From the NCBI GenBank assembly GCA_024803745.1, contig JANJXV010000129.1, positions 310,001 through 374,000 of the forward strand: a DNA stretch of 64,000 nt, written 5' to 3'. This DNA comes from Megascapheus bottae (Eukaryota; Chordata; Mammalia; Rodentia; Geomyidae). Shown here in pieces: positions 25,580-35,325 of this stretch (position 1 is its first letter; every line of letters begins with the position of its first letter). Under the pieces are notes generated by a model. It ran no database searches. It had not been told where the DNA came from and worked only from the letters and a program-made list of their open reading frames with translations. The position numbers and the translations under genes are program-made.

Positions 25580-26188
25580 ATGGAGGTGTGGGAACTCACA
25601 GAATGGAGGTGGCCTGAAGTCCAATGGAGTAGAACTGCGGACCCATATATTAAACCACAGACCTATGGCCACCTAATCTTTGACCAGGGAGCCAAAAAAA
25701 TAGAATGGAAGAAAGATAGCCTCTTCAACAAGTTGTGCTGGCAGAACTGGTTAAGCACCTTCAGAAAACTAAAGTTGGATCCTTCTTTGTCACCTTGCAC
25801 TAGAATTAACTCCAAATGGATCAAAGACCTGGAGGTAAAAGCTGACACACTGAAAAGTTTACAGGAAGGAATAGGAGATACACTAGGCCTCCTTGGCACA
25901 GGTCGAAACTTTCTTAATAAGGACCAAGAATCACAAGAAATCAGAGAAAGGCTGGATAAGTGGGACTGCATTAAACTGCAGAGCTTTTGTATGGCAACGG
26001 ATATAGCTAGTAAACTAATCAGGAAGCCTACAGAGTGGGAGAAGATCTTCACCAACCAAACAACAGACAAAGGCCTCATATCTAAAATATATCAACAACT
26101 CAAAAAATTGAATCACTCCAAAACTAACCTCCAAAGTAACACCCATTCCATTAAAAATGGGCCAAAGATTAAAGAGAGTCTTCTCTGA
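25580..26188 (+). pseudogene. L1 ORF2 C-terminal fragment fused in frame to satellite codons
   Basis: A 202-codon open frame starts at an ATG in the last satellite units. After about ten satellite codons it reads into the L1 ORF2 C-terminal region (WIKDLEVKADTLKSLQEG). It lies downstream of the reverse-transcriptase core and has no catalytic residues. The frame breaks at 26,188 and continues displaced at 26,157. The chimeric start is an accident of the junction; I see no promoter that would make it a gene. Confidence 0.7.
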
Positions 26189-27186
26189 AGAAGAAACAAA
26201 AATGGCCTATAGACACATGAAGAAATGCTCCACATCTCTGGTCATAAAAGAAATGCAAATCAAAACAAGTCTAAGATTCCACCTAACTCCAGTTAGAATG
26301 GCCAGGATCAGGAAAACGAATGACAACAGATGCTGGAGGGGATGTGGCCAGGAGGGATCACTACTACACTGTTGGTGGGAGTGCAAACTCATTCAACCAC
26401 TATGGAAAGCAGTGTGGCAGTGCCTCAAAAGGCTAAACGTACAACTCCCCTATGACCCAGCAATTCCACTATTGGCATTTACCCAACAATCCAGAAACAA
26501 GGGCATACTAAACCGACTAGCACAACAATGTTCATTGCAGCACTATTCACCATAGCAAAGATATGGAACCAACCCAGATGTCCCTCAGTTGATGAGTGGA
26601 TCAACAAGTTGTGGTATTTGTACACAATGGAATTCTATGCTGCTGTCAGAAAGAATGACATCGCCCCATTTGTTAGGAAATGGAAAGACTTAGAACAAAT
26701 CATATTAAGTGAAGTAAGCCAGACTCAAAGGAACTTAGGCTCAGTGGATTCCATCATTCGTCATAATCAGTAGAAACCTTGGGCTCTACTAGGAGAGATT
26801 TGCAATAGAGCAAAAGGCCATATATAAGGCCATATAATGTGAAGCTAATTGAAAGGACCTCCAGGATACTAAACAAAAGCCATATAATTAATGATTGTTG
26901 TCCTTAATGTATTATGTTGTCTCTCATCTCCTTTGCTGTCCCTTGGTTATCCCATATTGGTATAGTATCTCACTTTGTTATCCGATATATTGAATTTATT
27001 TGTATTTGGATATTTGAAATTTGATAGGGAAGGGAAAACCAAGACGGGTGGGGGGTGTGGGGTTGGAGGGAAATGGGTACCAAGACTTGTGAAAGGGTAT
27101 CAATGTATGTGAATTAATGCACCTTCTATCTGGCAAATATCATGTAACCCTTTTACTGATTACAATAAAAAATTAAAAAAAATAAT
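25611..27186 (+). mobile_element. LINE-1 3' end, 5'-truncated (L1-1)
   Basis: From GGCCTGAAGTCC onward the sequence matches the 3' half of L1 ORF2 and the 3' UTR of the element at 59,521-61,064. It ends at AATAAAAAATTAAAAAAAATA. The ORF2 C-terminal part is broken into three frames (25,611-26,188; 26,157-26,555; 26,528-26,773) by small indels. The 3' UTR has the usual G-rich polypurine tract (27,046-27,076). No target-site duplication is seen: the left side is satellite, the right side starts AATTTGGTAACG. Confidence 0.9.
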
Positions 27187-27811
27187 TTGGTAACGTGTGG
27201 GGAGGATGATGGGGTTAAATACATTTCTTCTTAGAAATATACCTCATCTGGTTGCCCTGGATTTTCGTGGCCTTCTTCTTAGAGAAAGGCCTGTTATACT
27301 GGGTTTGTGGCTTGGCAATGATCTAGCATGTACATCTACGAGTAAGACATCCACAAATTCCATGCCTGAGACTCGAGTTTCCTGACCTTTGGCAACAGCA
27401 CAGCAACATCTTTCTTCCTCCTGAGCCACAGGCCATGTGAGTTGGCTTGAGTTGGTTGTTAGTTACAGTGGCTTGGTTACCAGGGTTCCATATTCTGTTC
27501 CATTGTTAGAGAGGCAGGGTCACCTTTCAGGGCCTAATGACCAAAGATCCTTGCTCACAGAAGACCTCACCAAAGACATACTGGAGGCTGAATCTCTCCT
27601 CCAATCTCACAATATACATGTGGATGTAGTAAGCAGTACACCTTATTTGTCCAATCCCAATGTCTTCCACTACACCCAACTGCCAGTCTGGTCTCAGGCT
27701 CAAGGGGCCTTTCTTAGGTAAGATCCAAACTTACGGGTCAATATTGCCCTCATCCTTTACAAAACATTTGTTTCACAGTGCTTTCTCTGCCTGCGTTTTG
27801 CCCCTTGTTGA

Positions 27812-28010
27812 ATTTTTTTTTGTTTTTGCTAGTCTTGGGACTTGACCTCAGAGTGTGAACATTGTTCTTGGGCTTTCTTTAGGCTTTAGCCGTCCCACCA
27901 AGCCACAGCACCACTTGCAGCGTTTTCTATGCATGTGTTAATGAGGAATCAAACCTGAGTCTTTTTGGGTTGTAGCCAAGGACTCTACCACTAGGTCAAA
28001 CACACAGGGC
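27812..28010 (-). mobile_element. IDL-Geo SINE
   Basis: Minus-strand dimer: T-rich complement of the A tail at the left, then the Geo-like half (complement of GTTCAAGTCC type), then the ID-like half ending near GGTAGAGT complement. Also present in the inverted arm at about 46,191-46,383. Confidence 0.7.
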
Positions 28011-28211
28011 ATCTTGCACATATTTTTGTATCCTAATTAATTTTTTCCTGATGATTAGCTTTGCTGTCATGTGTATAAAATGCAAGAGGGAAAAACACAG
28101 AAGAATTAGTGAAATTTAAAAAAAAGCATTACACACATAGATAAGTGTTCATTCTTTGTAGGAGAAAGGATATTTTGAAATGATGATGATGACTTTATAA
28201 TTACTATGTCA

Positions 28212-28419
28212 GGGCTGAGAGTTTGGCATAGTGGTAGAGTGCTTGCCTAGCATCCATGAAGATCTGGGTTTGATTGCTCAGTATCACATAGATAGAAAAT
28301 CTAGATGTGGCACTGGGGCTCAAGTGGCAGAGGGCTAGACTTGAGAAAACCCGAGGACAGTGCTCAGGCCCTGAATTCAAGCCCCAAGACTGGCAGAAAG
28401 ATAAAAGAAAATAAAAATG
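28212..28419 (+). mobile_element. IDL-Geo SINE
   Basis: The ID-like left half has the tRNA box A region (AGTGGTAGAGTGCTTGCC) and a decayed box B. The right Geo half (GGCTCAAGTGGCAGAGGGC through CCAAGACTGGCA) is followed by an A-rich tail. The Geo half alone recurs at 61,081 next to the second L1. Confidence 0.8.
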
Positions 28420-29078
28420 CTTTTTACGAGCTAATTCACTCACAGCATTAGCTTCTGAAATCTTCGCTTCTGCATCTTGTGAAATACCCCTTTCCCTCAA
28501 CGTAGACAAGAAAAACAGATCCATCCCATGGTCCACTGTGAGGCCACTGGTTGGGCTAAGATCTAGTCGTGCAGCAACACATAGGTTTTATTCTAATACT
28601 TTCAAAACTTTGTACTCAAATATGCTACTACTTACCAACTTAGATCAGTTATTCTTATGCTATACCTTTTCTTCATTACTACAATATTCTTACACTCCTA
28701 CGTTAATCCTCTTGTACCTCCCCTGACCTCTCTCATTCTTCTTTTCTATCTCTGGACCTCTGCAGGTCTTTCAACCCTTATACTGCACGGATCTACACTT
28801 GATGGCTGTTGAGCAATATTGTATATGTAGGTGGTTAATTATTCTCTAGGCTCAGAGGGACATAAGACAATAGAGACTGGATTGAGAGGCTTATTGTTTT
28901 GGGTATAATTCGCTTATCAGTGGTTGTATTAGACTGGTCTGTCAGTGCACAAAAAGAAAGAGTGATAATACCAATCGAAACTTGTGAACATCTAGTGTCT
29001 GCCAGCTACAGAGGTCTAGGTTGGTTATATCTGAAAAACTATAATCGTATTTAGTAGTAATCTTGCTCCCATTTTCAA

Positions 29079-30083
29079 ATGGGCAGAACAAGAAACTCAA
29101 GAAAAATGTCAAATCAAGAAACAACAACCCCCACCCAATGTAAAAAGGCAATGGAACAGTTACTGGCAAACCTAGAGGAGAGTCTTCCAAGTGCTACACA
29201 AATGCAATTGATAAACATCATTAATGGAAAATGTGAAAATATAAAGAAAGAGATAATGGAGGAAGCCATACCTGAACAAGAGGAAAGCAAAAACAAGGTG
29301 ATAAGTGAAAAAGAAGAAGCCATAAAGGAGGCCATAATAAAGGTTTTTCAAAGAAAGATGGATGAATTCATAGAATCCCCAAATAAAAACGTGACCAAAC
29401 TCCAGCAAATGTCCAAAGAAAATAAAGCTACTGAGCTAACCACTCCAAAGGAAATCAAGCAGATAAAGAAATCCATACATGATCTAAATCAGGAGATGCA
29501 AGGCATCAAAAATGAGCAATTAGAAGCAAGGGAGATGAAAAATAAAGTAGATAGCTTTGATAGCAGGTTAGACAATGCAGAGGAGAGAATTTCCGGGGCT
29601 GCAGATAATTTAGGTATTATAGAGAAAGAACAGAAAATGAGTCAATCCAAATCTAGGAAATATGAGAGAGCGCTTAAGGAGGTCCAAGATGCAATTAGGA
29701 AGCCTAATTTAAGGCTAGTTGTTATTGAGGAGGGCGTGGAGAAAGAGGTCAATGGTATTGGAAATATACTTCAGGGAATCATCTCAGAGTATTTCCCAAA
29801 TATCCAGAAGGCCAGGCCCATCCAGATACGAGAAGCTTTTAGAACCCCAAACAGACCTGACCAGAAAAGAACATCGCACCGCCACATTGTGATCCGAACT
29901 GGATCAATAGAAACGAAAGGAAAGATCCTAAAGGCAGTCAGGGAAAAGGGATCAGTAACTTATAAAGGCAAACCAATCAGAATAACCCCAGATTTCTCAG
30001 CAGAGACCATGCAAGCACGAAGTGAGTGGAAGCATATATGTCATGCCCTTAAATCAAATAAATACCAACCAAGAATACTGTAG
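29079..30083 (+). CDS. LINE-1 ORF1 protein (RNA-binding chaperone), ended by an in-frame TAG
   Basis: This frame encodes the L1 ORF1 nucleic-acid chaperone, which trimerises and coats L1 RNA in cytoplasmic RNPs. It starts MGRTRNSRK, like other L1 ORF1s. Residues about 30-165 are charged and heptad-like (coiled coil). An RRM-like domain follows from about 205 (PNLRLVVIEEG), and the C-terminal domain has RHIVIRTGSIETKGK and RITPDFSAETMQARSEW. The frame ends in TAG at 30,081-30,083, but 60 further codons (PAKLSFITEGTIKTF onward) stay open to TAA at 30,264-30,266, so the full gene would have about 395 codons. The same TAG stands at 62,859-62,861 in the second copy. ORF2 begins 48 bp after the TAA. 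It is a retrotransposon gene, not a host gene. Confidence 0.85.
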   Translation: MGRTRNSRKMSNQETTTPTQCKKAMEQLLANLEESLPSATQMQLINIINGKCENIKKEIMEEAIPEQEESKNKVISEKEEAIKEAIIKVFQRKMDEFIESPNKNVTKLQQMSKENKATELTTPKEIKQIKKSIHDLNQEMQGIKNEQLEAREMKNKVDSFDSRLDNAEERISGAADNLGIIEKEQKMSQSKSRKYERALKEVQDAIRKPNLRLVVIEEGVEKEVNGIGNILQGIISEYFPNIQKARPIQIREAFRTPNRPDQKRTSHRHIVIRTGSIETKGKILKAVREKGSVTYKGKPIRITPDFSAETMQARSEWKHICHALKSNKYQPRIL

Positions 30084-30314
30084 CCAGCTAAGCTCTCATT
30101 CATAACTGAGGGAACAATAAAAACATTCCATTCCAGGGAAAAGCTGCAACAATATGTTGAAACAAGACCAACACTACAGAGAATTCTCAAGGAGGCTCTA
30201 TACATAGAAAACCAAAATAAATGCAATATAGGGAAAGAAATGGCACCTAAACAGCATACCATCTAAGGACCACAAGAACTGTCAAGACACAGGCCCTACT
30301 AAAAGCTTTTAAAA

Positions 30315-30664
30315 ATGGTAGGAACTAGTAAATATCTCTCAATTCTATCTGTCAATATCAATGGACTTAACTCTCCAATTAAACGGCATAGGCTGTCTAG
30401 TTGGATCAAAAACAAGAGCCATCGTTCTGCTGTCTTCTAGAGACACATCTTATCCAAAAACAATCATCTTTTGAAAGTGAGAGGTTGGAATAAACTCTAT
30501 CAAGCTAACTGCCCCCATAAACAGGCTGGAGTTGCCATCCTCATATCAGGTAAAATAGACTTCAAACTAAAATTAGTAAGAAAAGACAAAGAAAGTTACT
30601 ACATACCACTAAAGGGATCTTTCCTCCAGAAAGACATAACGATCCTAAATATTTACACACCCTT
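30315..30664 (+). pseudogene. LINE-1 ORF2 start, endonuclease fragment
   Basis: The ATG follows ORF1 by 48 bp. The N-terminal endonuclease signature LSVNINGLNSPIKRHRLSSW is present, including the catalytic-loop Asn. A one-base deletion (about 30,411) and a stop at 30,438-30,440 break it; the remaining endonuclease reading (VRGWNKLYQANCPHKQAGVA) lies in another frame. Sequence is lost after 30,664, so no reverse transcriptase is present. Confidence 0.8.
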
Positions 30665-31015
30665 TTGAAGATTCTCAAAAGATTGAAGATTCTGCCAGTG
30701 TAAGTTAGATTCCGGCATTGATATTAAATAATCAATGAGTAGGGATTTATATTCGAAATATCACTGTTGACAAAATCTAACACACATTTGCTTAGTATTT
30801 GCTTTTGATTTCCCAAGAAGTTCAGTACAAGCTAACATGTGTGGCATATATTGACTGGGAGAAATGATTCAGAATATGTGACTTATTTGAACAGGAGTCA
30901 GTGAAAGATACAGAAGCAGGATACCCATATTGTGATAATTTGTATCTTTTGCATATTTTGTGTTTATTATTAATTTCATTTGTAGTGTACATTTCCAAAT
31001 TTTTCCATATTATTT
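30665..31015. other. No gene seen; unique AT-rich sequence
   Basis: This is sequence right of the L1-2 break. It matches neither L1 nor the region beside the inverted arm. Only short frames occur, without recognisable domains. Confidence 0.5.
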
Positions 31016-31016
31016 T

Positions 31017-31255
31017 TTGTTTTTTGGGTTTTTTTTGGTGGGTTATAGATCTTGAACTCAGCCTGCGCACTATCCCTGAGCTCTTCAGCTCCAGGCTACC
31101 ACCTTACCCTGGAGCCAAGCCCTCTTCCCATTTTCTAAAGGTAATTTGGAAATAAGAGTCTCATGTCTTTTTGTGCCAGGATGGCTTTAAACCTTGATCC
31201 TCAGATCTCAGCCTCCTGAGTAGCTAGGATTATAGAAGTGAGCCACCACCCCATC
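31017..31255 (-). mobile_element. B1-like/Geo dimeric SINE
   Basis: Minus strand: a Geo half at the left (complement of GAGCTGAAGAGCTCAGG type) and at the right a B1-like half with AGCCTCCTGAGTAGCTAGGA, the complement of the Alu/B1 box region, between T-runs. Confidence 0.75.
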
Positions 31256-31269
31256 ATGCTCAGCTCTCT

Positions 31270-31457
31270 GTTTTTTTTTTAAATAAGCCCTTTGGCTGGA
31301 ACTCGGTCTGAGCACTGTCCTTCAGCTTTCCTCAAGCCTAGTGATCTTCTACTTGAGCCACAGCACTACTTCTGGTTTTTTCTGTGTATGTGGTACTGCG
31401 GAATTGAACCTTCGTCTTCATACAAGCACTCTACAAATATGCCAAACTCCCAGCCCC
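31270..31457 (-). mobile_element. IDL-Geo SINE
   Basis: Starts with a T10 run (A tail complement), then the Geo half and the ID-like half ending CCAAACTCCCAGCCCC. It is inserted right beside the previous SINE. Confidence 0.75.
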
Positions 31458-32279
31458 TCCACATTAGTTTTTATGATAGATCTTTCCATGCATCCAGGAT
31501 GGCTAGAAATCCTTCTTGAGTTTCCCAAGATCAGGGAGTATAGGTGTGTCCTATCCTGTGTGGCTACATAACCATTGTTTATTGTACAGTTCTCTCTTCA
31601 TTCTACCCATCTAGAGCAATTTTCATCTTCCATGTATAATCATTAAACATTCAGCTCCTGTTCCTCTCTACTCCATTCTCTGGAACCATCGTGCTTTTAG
31701 GCTCTATGGGTTTGTTGAACCTTGGAAGCTCTGGAAGGGAAAACATACCCTAGCTCTTCCTTTATCACTGCTGTATTTTTAGTTTACTCTAATCAAGATT
31801 CACCTGTAAAATATAGTAAAATGTTCTTCCTTTTCAATGCATTGTTTTGCATATTTCTATCTTTGGATTATTATTAATGGTTGTGAATGGATTCTCCACA
31901 TATTTGTTCTAGTCTCTGCTTTCTCTTCCGTTAGGTACAAATCTAGAAATAGAAGTGTTGGACCATATTTCTATGTAATTCTATATTTAGTACTTTTTTA
32001 GCACTCCTTGCAGAACTATTCCAAAGTTCTACTTCTTCTCACTACCTTCCCAGTAATAGTTAGACTTTGAAAGTTGTTTTTTTGTATGCGTGTGTGTGTG
32101 TGTGTTTGCGTGTGTATGTGGATCTTTTTGTTTAAAACTATATTTATATTAACATATTTAAAGTAATGATTTCATTGTAATTTTAATTTTTCTCATGACT
32201 GTTAATATTGAACTTCTTTCTACATTTTGAACTACTATTTCTATATATTCTTTTTAGAAAATCCTCTCCAATCTCCAAT
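31458..32279. other. No gene seen; AT-rich sequence with a GT microsatellite
   Basis: No frame with a recognisable domain. A short GT-rich tract (about 32,088-32,117) is the only obvious structure. Confidence 0.5.
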
Positions 32280-32412
32280 TTTTTTCCCTTTATTTGGTGG
32301 GGTAGTGGGGAAAGTCATGGGGCTTGGACCTTGGGCCCTGAGCTCTTTAGTTTAAGGCTATTGTCCTACCCTGAGTATTGCCCCTCAGTTCTTCTGCTCA
32401 CAGCTCCCTACA
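32280..32412 (-). mobile_element. Decayed Geo SINE half
   Basis: Has the minus-strand Geo pattern (GGACCTTGGGCCCTGAGCTC) with many substitutions. Family assignment is weak. Confidence 0.45.
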
Positions 32413-32514
32413 CCTCTTCCCATTATATACAGAACAAAGGTCATCCTCAGTCTTTTTGAAAAAGTAAAACATACAGTAAATTTGTAGTATAAAACAGCAA
32501 GAAATAAATTTCTT

Positions 32515-32762
32515 GCCAGGTGCAGTGACTTCTACCTGTAATCCTAGCTACTCAGATATCAGGCTGTTATCTAAAGATTTGGTTCAAAGCCAGCCTGGGC
32601 ATTAGAAAGTCTATGAGACTCTCATCTACAGTTAACCACTAGAATATGGGAAATGGCACTGTGGCTTCATAGGTAGGGTGATAGCCTTGAGTTGAAGAGC
32701 TCAGGAACAGTGCTCAGGCCCAGAGTTCAAGCCTTACAAATCCCCCAGCCAAAAAAAAGAAA
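32515..32762 (+). mobile_element. B1-like/Geo dimeric SINE
   Basis: Left half with CCTGTAATCCTAGCTACTCA, right half with CCTTGAGTTGAAGAGCTCAG, and an A-rich tail. Confidence 0.8.
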
Positions 32763-33021
32763 AAAAATTTCTTCCCCAAGTGATTATTATGCCAGACATA
32801 GAACATTAACATTCTGGGTGTACTTCACAGTATTATTACTTGATACCCTAAGATTTTGCAATATTCTCACAGAACCAGCATATGTCATCATATAATGTAG
32901 TTCCTTTTCAATGGAATAATTCCATTTATAACCTAAATCTACTCCCCCGACTTATTTTTGTCGATACCACAATTGCTCTACCATGATATGCCACAAGCCA
33001 TTAAACATTTTATGGTGGGTA

Positions 33022-33212
33022 ATTGGAAAGGAGTCTCATGGAATATTGTGCCAGGCTGGCTTTGAACCATGGTCCTCAGATCTCAGTCTCCTGAGTAGCT
33101 AGGATGACAGGCGTGAGCCACCAACACCTGGCTTGCCTTTTTATTTTTTTGTGGGTCTTGGGACTTGAACTCTGGGCCTAGGCACCATCCCTAAGCTTTT
33201 CAGGTCAATATT
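33022..33212 (-). mobile_element. B1-like/Geo SINE pieces
   Basis: Minus-strand B1-like half (TCTCCTGAGTAGCTAGGATG complement pattern) followed by a Geo-like piece (GGGACTTGAACTCTGGGCC). Confidence 0.7.
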
Positions 33213-33305
33213 TCATGTAAGTCTAAACATTTAAGTAAAGGAATACAATTCCAACAAAAAAGAGAATAAAATTCCAGACATGGTGTGTTTATAACTCAGT
33301 GCTAA

Positions 33306-33545
<240 letters not shown>

Positions 33546-33624
33546 TAAATGAAAGATTCCAAGCCCTGAGAAGTATCATTACTTTCTAAAGAAAAGCTAA
33601 GGTAATTTTGTACTCATTCTTCAG

Positions 33625-33705
33625 GATACCTTCAGGATCCTTTGACAACAGTTCTAAATTATGTTTCCTCTAATGGAGACGACATTCCAAACTTACACAG
33701 TAATT
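33625..33705 (+). CDS. Possible 81-bp exon of the KRAB locus
   Basis: Bounded by TTCTTCAG and a strong GTAAGT donor, phase 1 in and out, 27 codons without a stop. Its peptide (GYLQDPLTTVLNY) is not a recognisable KRAB-B box, so use of this exon is uncertain. Confidence 0.4.
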
Positions 33706-33794
33706 GTAAGTGGATAAACCATCCAGAATAGAATATATATCATTATTGGAAATAGGATCTACAAATCACTAAACAGTGAGTTTATAATGGAAAC

Positions 33795-33925
33795 CTGGCA
33801 CAAGGTGCAATGTTTCATGCCTGTAATCTTAAAATATTCAGGAGGAAGAAATCTAAGAATTCTAATTTGAAGCCAGCAATGGCATAAAAATTGCCATGAA
33901 ACTCTATAACTCCAAGTAACCCCTC
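33795..33925 (+). mobile_element. Decayed B1-like SINE half in intron
   Basis: The CATGCCTGTAATC motif and the GCCATGAAACTC end resemble the left half of the dimeric SINE. Confidence 0.55.
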
Positions 33926-33945
33926 AAAAATGTTAGTGGAGTGTC

Positions 33946-34065
33946 AAGAGTTTGACTTTGTGGTTGAGTGCTTGCCTAGCATGCATGAAGACCTATGCAT
34001 GTAAGTGGAGCTGGGACTCAAACTGGTATTTTTCTAGCCTTGAGCAAGACAGCTAAGTTTATGCC
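33946..34065 (+). mobile_element. ID-like (IDL) SINE part in intron
   Basis: Has GTGCTTGCCTAGCATGCATG and then a compressed Geo half (CTAGCCTTGAGCAAGAC). Confidence 0.6.
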
Positions 34066-34221
34066 ATACAAAATGAATCCAGAGCTGGGGAAAATTCAAC
34101 CATGGAGCCAGTGAGAAATGAGAAAAAAATTTAATAGATAACTTGTGAGTACGATGTCTGCGAACTTAAAGCAATGATGACACAGCATAAGCAATAATTC
34201 TCTACTGTTTCTAATTTACAG

Positions 34222-34311
34222 GGCCCTGTGTTCCCAAACCTGTATTAATTGACAAGCTAGAGCACTGTGCAGAACTCTCGATAGGAAATTCCTCTGACAA
34301 GAATATCACAG
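34222..34311 (+). CDS. KRAB-B-like exon
   Basis: Bounded by TTTACAG and GTGAGT, phase 1 to phase 1. The peptide CVPKPVLIDKLEHCAEL follows the KRAB-B pattern (C-x-x-KP-x-x-I-x-KLE). It keeps frame with the KRAB-A exon directly or through the 81-bp exon. Confidence 0.65.
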
Positions 34312-34377
34312 GTGAGTGAATGCATCTTCATATTGATGTTGGAGCCTGAGCCCCATTGGTAAGTTCATGTTGTGATG

Positions 34378-34543
34378 TGTGTTTGGACTCTGGGACTGAG
34401 CATGGTCCTTGGGTTTTCTCAAGGCTAGCTCTCTACTTCTTGAGTCATAGCACCACTTCTGGCTTTTTCTTTGTATGTAGTACCAAGGAACTGAACCAGG
34501 TCTTTGTGCATGCTAGCCCAAACCACCGGCACCAAGAATCATA
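34378..34543 (-). mobile_element. IDL-Geo SINE in intron
   Basis: Minus strand: Geo half (GGACTCTGGGACTGAGCATG) and ID-like half ending in TGCATGCTAGCCCAAACC. Confidence 0.7.
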
Positions 34544-34627
34544 GGGTGATATGATGAATTCTATGTGGCAGTAGAGTTAAAGTTAGATTTCTCTGTCGAA
34601 ATCACTGAAACAAAATAAAATGAGATA

Positions 34628-34856
34628 GCCATGAGCCCGTGGCTCATGCCTGTAATCCTAGCTACTTAGGAGGCTGAGAACTGAGGATCAAGGTTCAAAG
34701 ACTGACCTATCACAAAAACACCTTAGACTCTTCTCTCCAATGAACCAATAGAAAATGAGAAGTGGGGTTGAGGCTAAAGACATAGGGCAGTAGCCTTGAG
34801 CTGAAGAGCTCAGGAAGAACAGCCAGGTCTAGAATTCAAGTCTCATGACCTCAAAA
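34628..34856 (+). mobile_element. B1-like/Geo dimeric SINE in intron
   Basis: CATGCCTGTAATCCTAGCTA at the left, GCCTTGAGCTGAAGAGCTCA at the right. Its A-rich tail has grown into the adjacent AAAG microsatellite. Confidence 0.8.
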
Positions 34857-34857
34857 C

Positions 34858-34929
<72 letters not shown>

Positions 34930-34961
34930 AGAAAGAGGGAAGAAAGAGGGAAGGAAGGAAA

Positions 34962-35015
<54 letters not shown>

Positions 35016-35016
35016 A
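34857..35016 (+). repeat. (AAAG)n microsatellite
   Basis: About 160 bp of AAAG/GAAA repeats, with a short AAGAGGG/AAGG interruption near 34,930-34,965. It directly follows a SINE tail. Confidence 0.95.
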
Positions 35017-35159
35017 TGATATTTCATTTCTTTAAAACTAAGACTATAAATGATTGAGCAAACAAGGAATAAGTCAGGGCATTATTCTCTGATAAGGATA
35101 ATATCTTTTTGCTGGTAGGAAGAGACTGGTATTCAGAACCAGACCTTTCCACCAGAAAT

Positions 35160-35325
35160 TGAGCCTAGTGGTAGAGTGCTTGCCTAGCATGCACAAAGAC
35201 ACAGGTTTGATTCCTTACTACCACATACATAGAAAAAGCCAGAAGTAATGAATTCATTGGTAGGGTTCTAGTCTTGAGAAAACCCAAGGACAGTGGTTAG
35301 GTCCTAAGTTCAAACCCAGGAATGG
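35160..35325 (+). mobile_element. IDL-Geo SINE in intron
   Basis: CCTAGTGGTAGAGTGCTTGC (box A), GGTTTGATTCC (box B), then a Geo half and A tail. Confidence 0.8.

Larger units (their letters stand above)
1..25610 (+). repeat. 23-bp minisatellite array with higher-order modules
   Basis: The whole stretch is a head-to-tail array. The unit has the core GGAGGTGTGTGAAGTCA followed by a six-base linker, usually TAGAAT or CAGAAT, giving 23 bp; a 21-bp form lacks two linker bases. The G/T-rich strand is the plus strand throughout. Units differ by point changes (GAATTC, GACGTC, TTTGTG, CTGTG variants), and ordered strings of these variants recur every 4-5 kb, which is the signature of higher-order repeats. 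Five modules contain an embedded retroviral LTR. The array runs off the left edge and ends at 25,610 against an L1. Open frames of 60-126 codons on the minus strand only translate the repeat (runs of TSHTSIL-like peptide) and are not genes. I do not recognise the unit; it is not one of the classic simple kangaroo-rat satellites I recall. Confidence 0.97.
27187..28519 (+). repeat. Inverted segmental duplication, left arm
   Basis: About 1.33 kb between two L1 pieces matches, in reverse complement, the stretch 45,637-46,992. Landmarks shared in order are CCTTTGGCAACAGCACAGCA, CTTGGTTACCAGGGTTCCAT, AGATAAGTGTTCATTC and GTAGACAAGAAAAACAGA. Divergence is visibly higher (indels, many substitutions) than between the L1 copies in this window. 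It includes two IDL-Geo SINEs present in both arms, so the SINEs predate the duplication. No convincing coding frame is shared by both arms. Confidence 0.85.
28520..30664 (+). mobile_element. LINE-1 5' portion, 3'-truncated (L1-2)
   Basis: Contains about 560 bp of 5' UTR, a nearly complete ORF1 and the first ~350 bp of ORF2, then stops at 30,664 where the copy at 61,301 onward continues. L1 insertions normally lose the 5' end, so a 3' loss points to later rearrangement. The start at 28,520 is where homology to the inverted arm at 45,637 ends. ORF2 (ATG 30,315) has a one-base loss near 30,411 and a stop at the QET region of the endonuclease, so it is dead. Confidence 0.9.

Noticed and set aside
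1..25610. CRISPR-like array (short regular repeats)
   Set aside because: There are no unique spacers, the units touch head to tail, and the setting is mammalian.
1..25610. Telomeric or subtelomeric simple repeat
   Set aside because: The G/T-rich unit is 23 bp and contains no TTAGGG tract.
1630..25672. Many minus-strand open frames of 60-126 codons encoding repeated TSHTSIL-like peptides
   Set aside because: They are translations of the minisatellite: the frame follows unit length, breaks at 21/23-bp changes, and carries no codon-level constraint.
27437..27721. 94-codon frame as a host exon
   Set aside because: The inverted copy at 46,522-46,740 does not keep the frame, and no splice-consistent neighbours or domain were found.
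29114..29408. Minus-strand frames of 73-78 codons within L1 ORF1
   Set aside because: They are shadows of the ORF1 coding strand and recur wherever the L1 copy recurs.
34845..35057. Lys/Glu-rich 70-codon frame
   Set aside because: It is a translation of the AAAG microsatellite.
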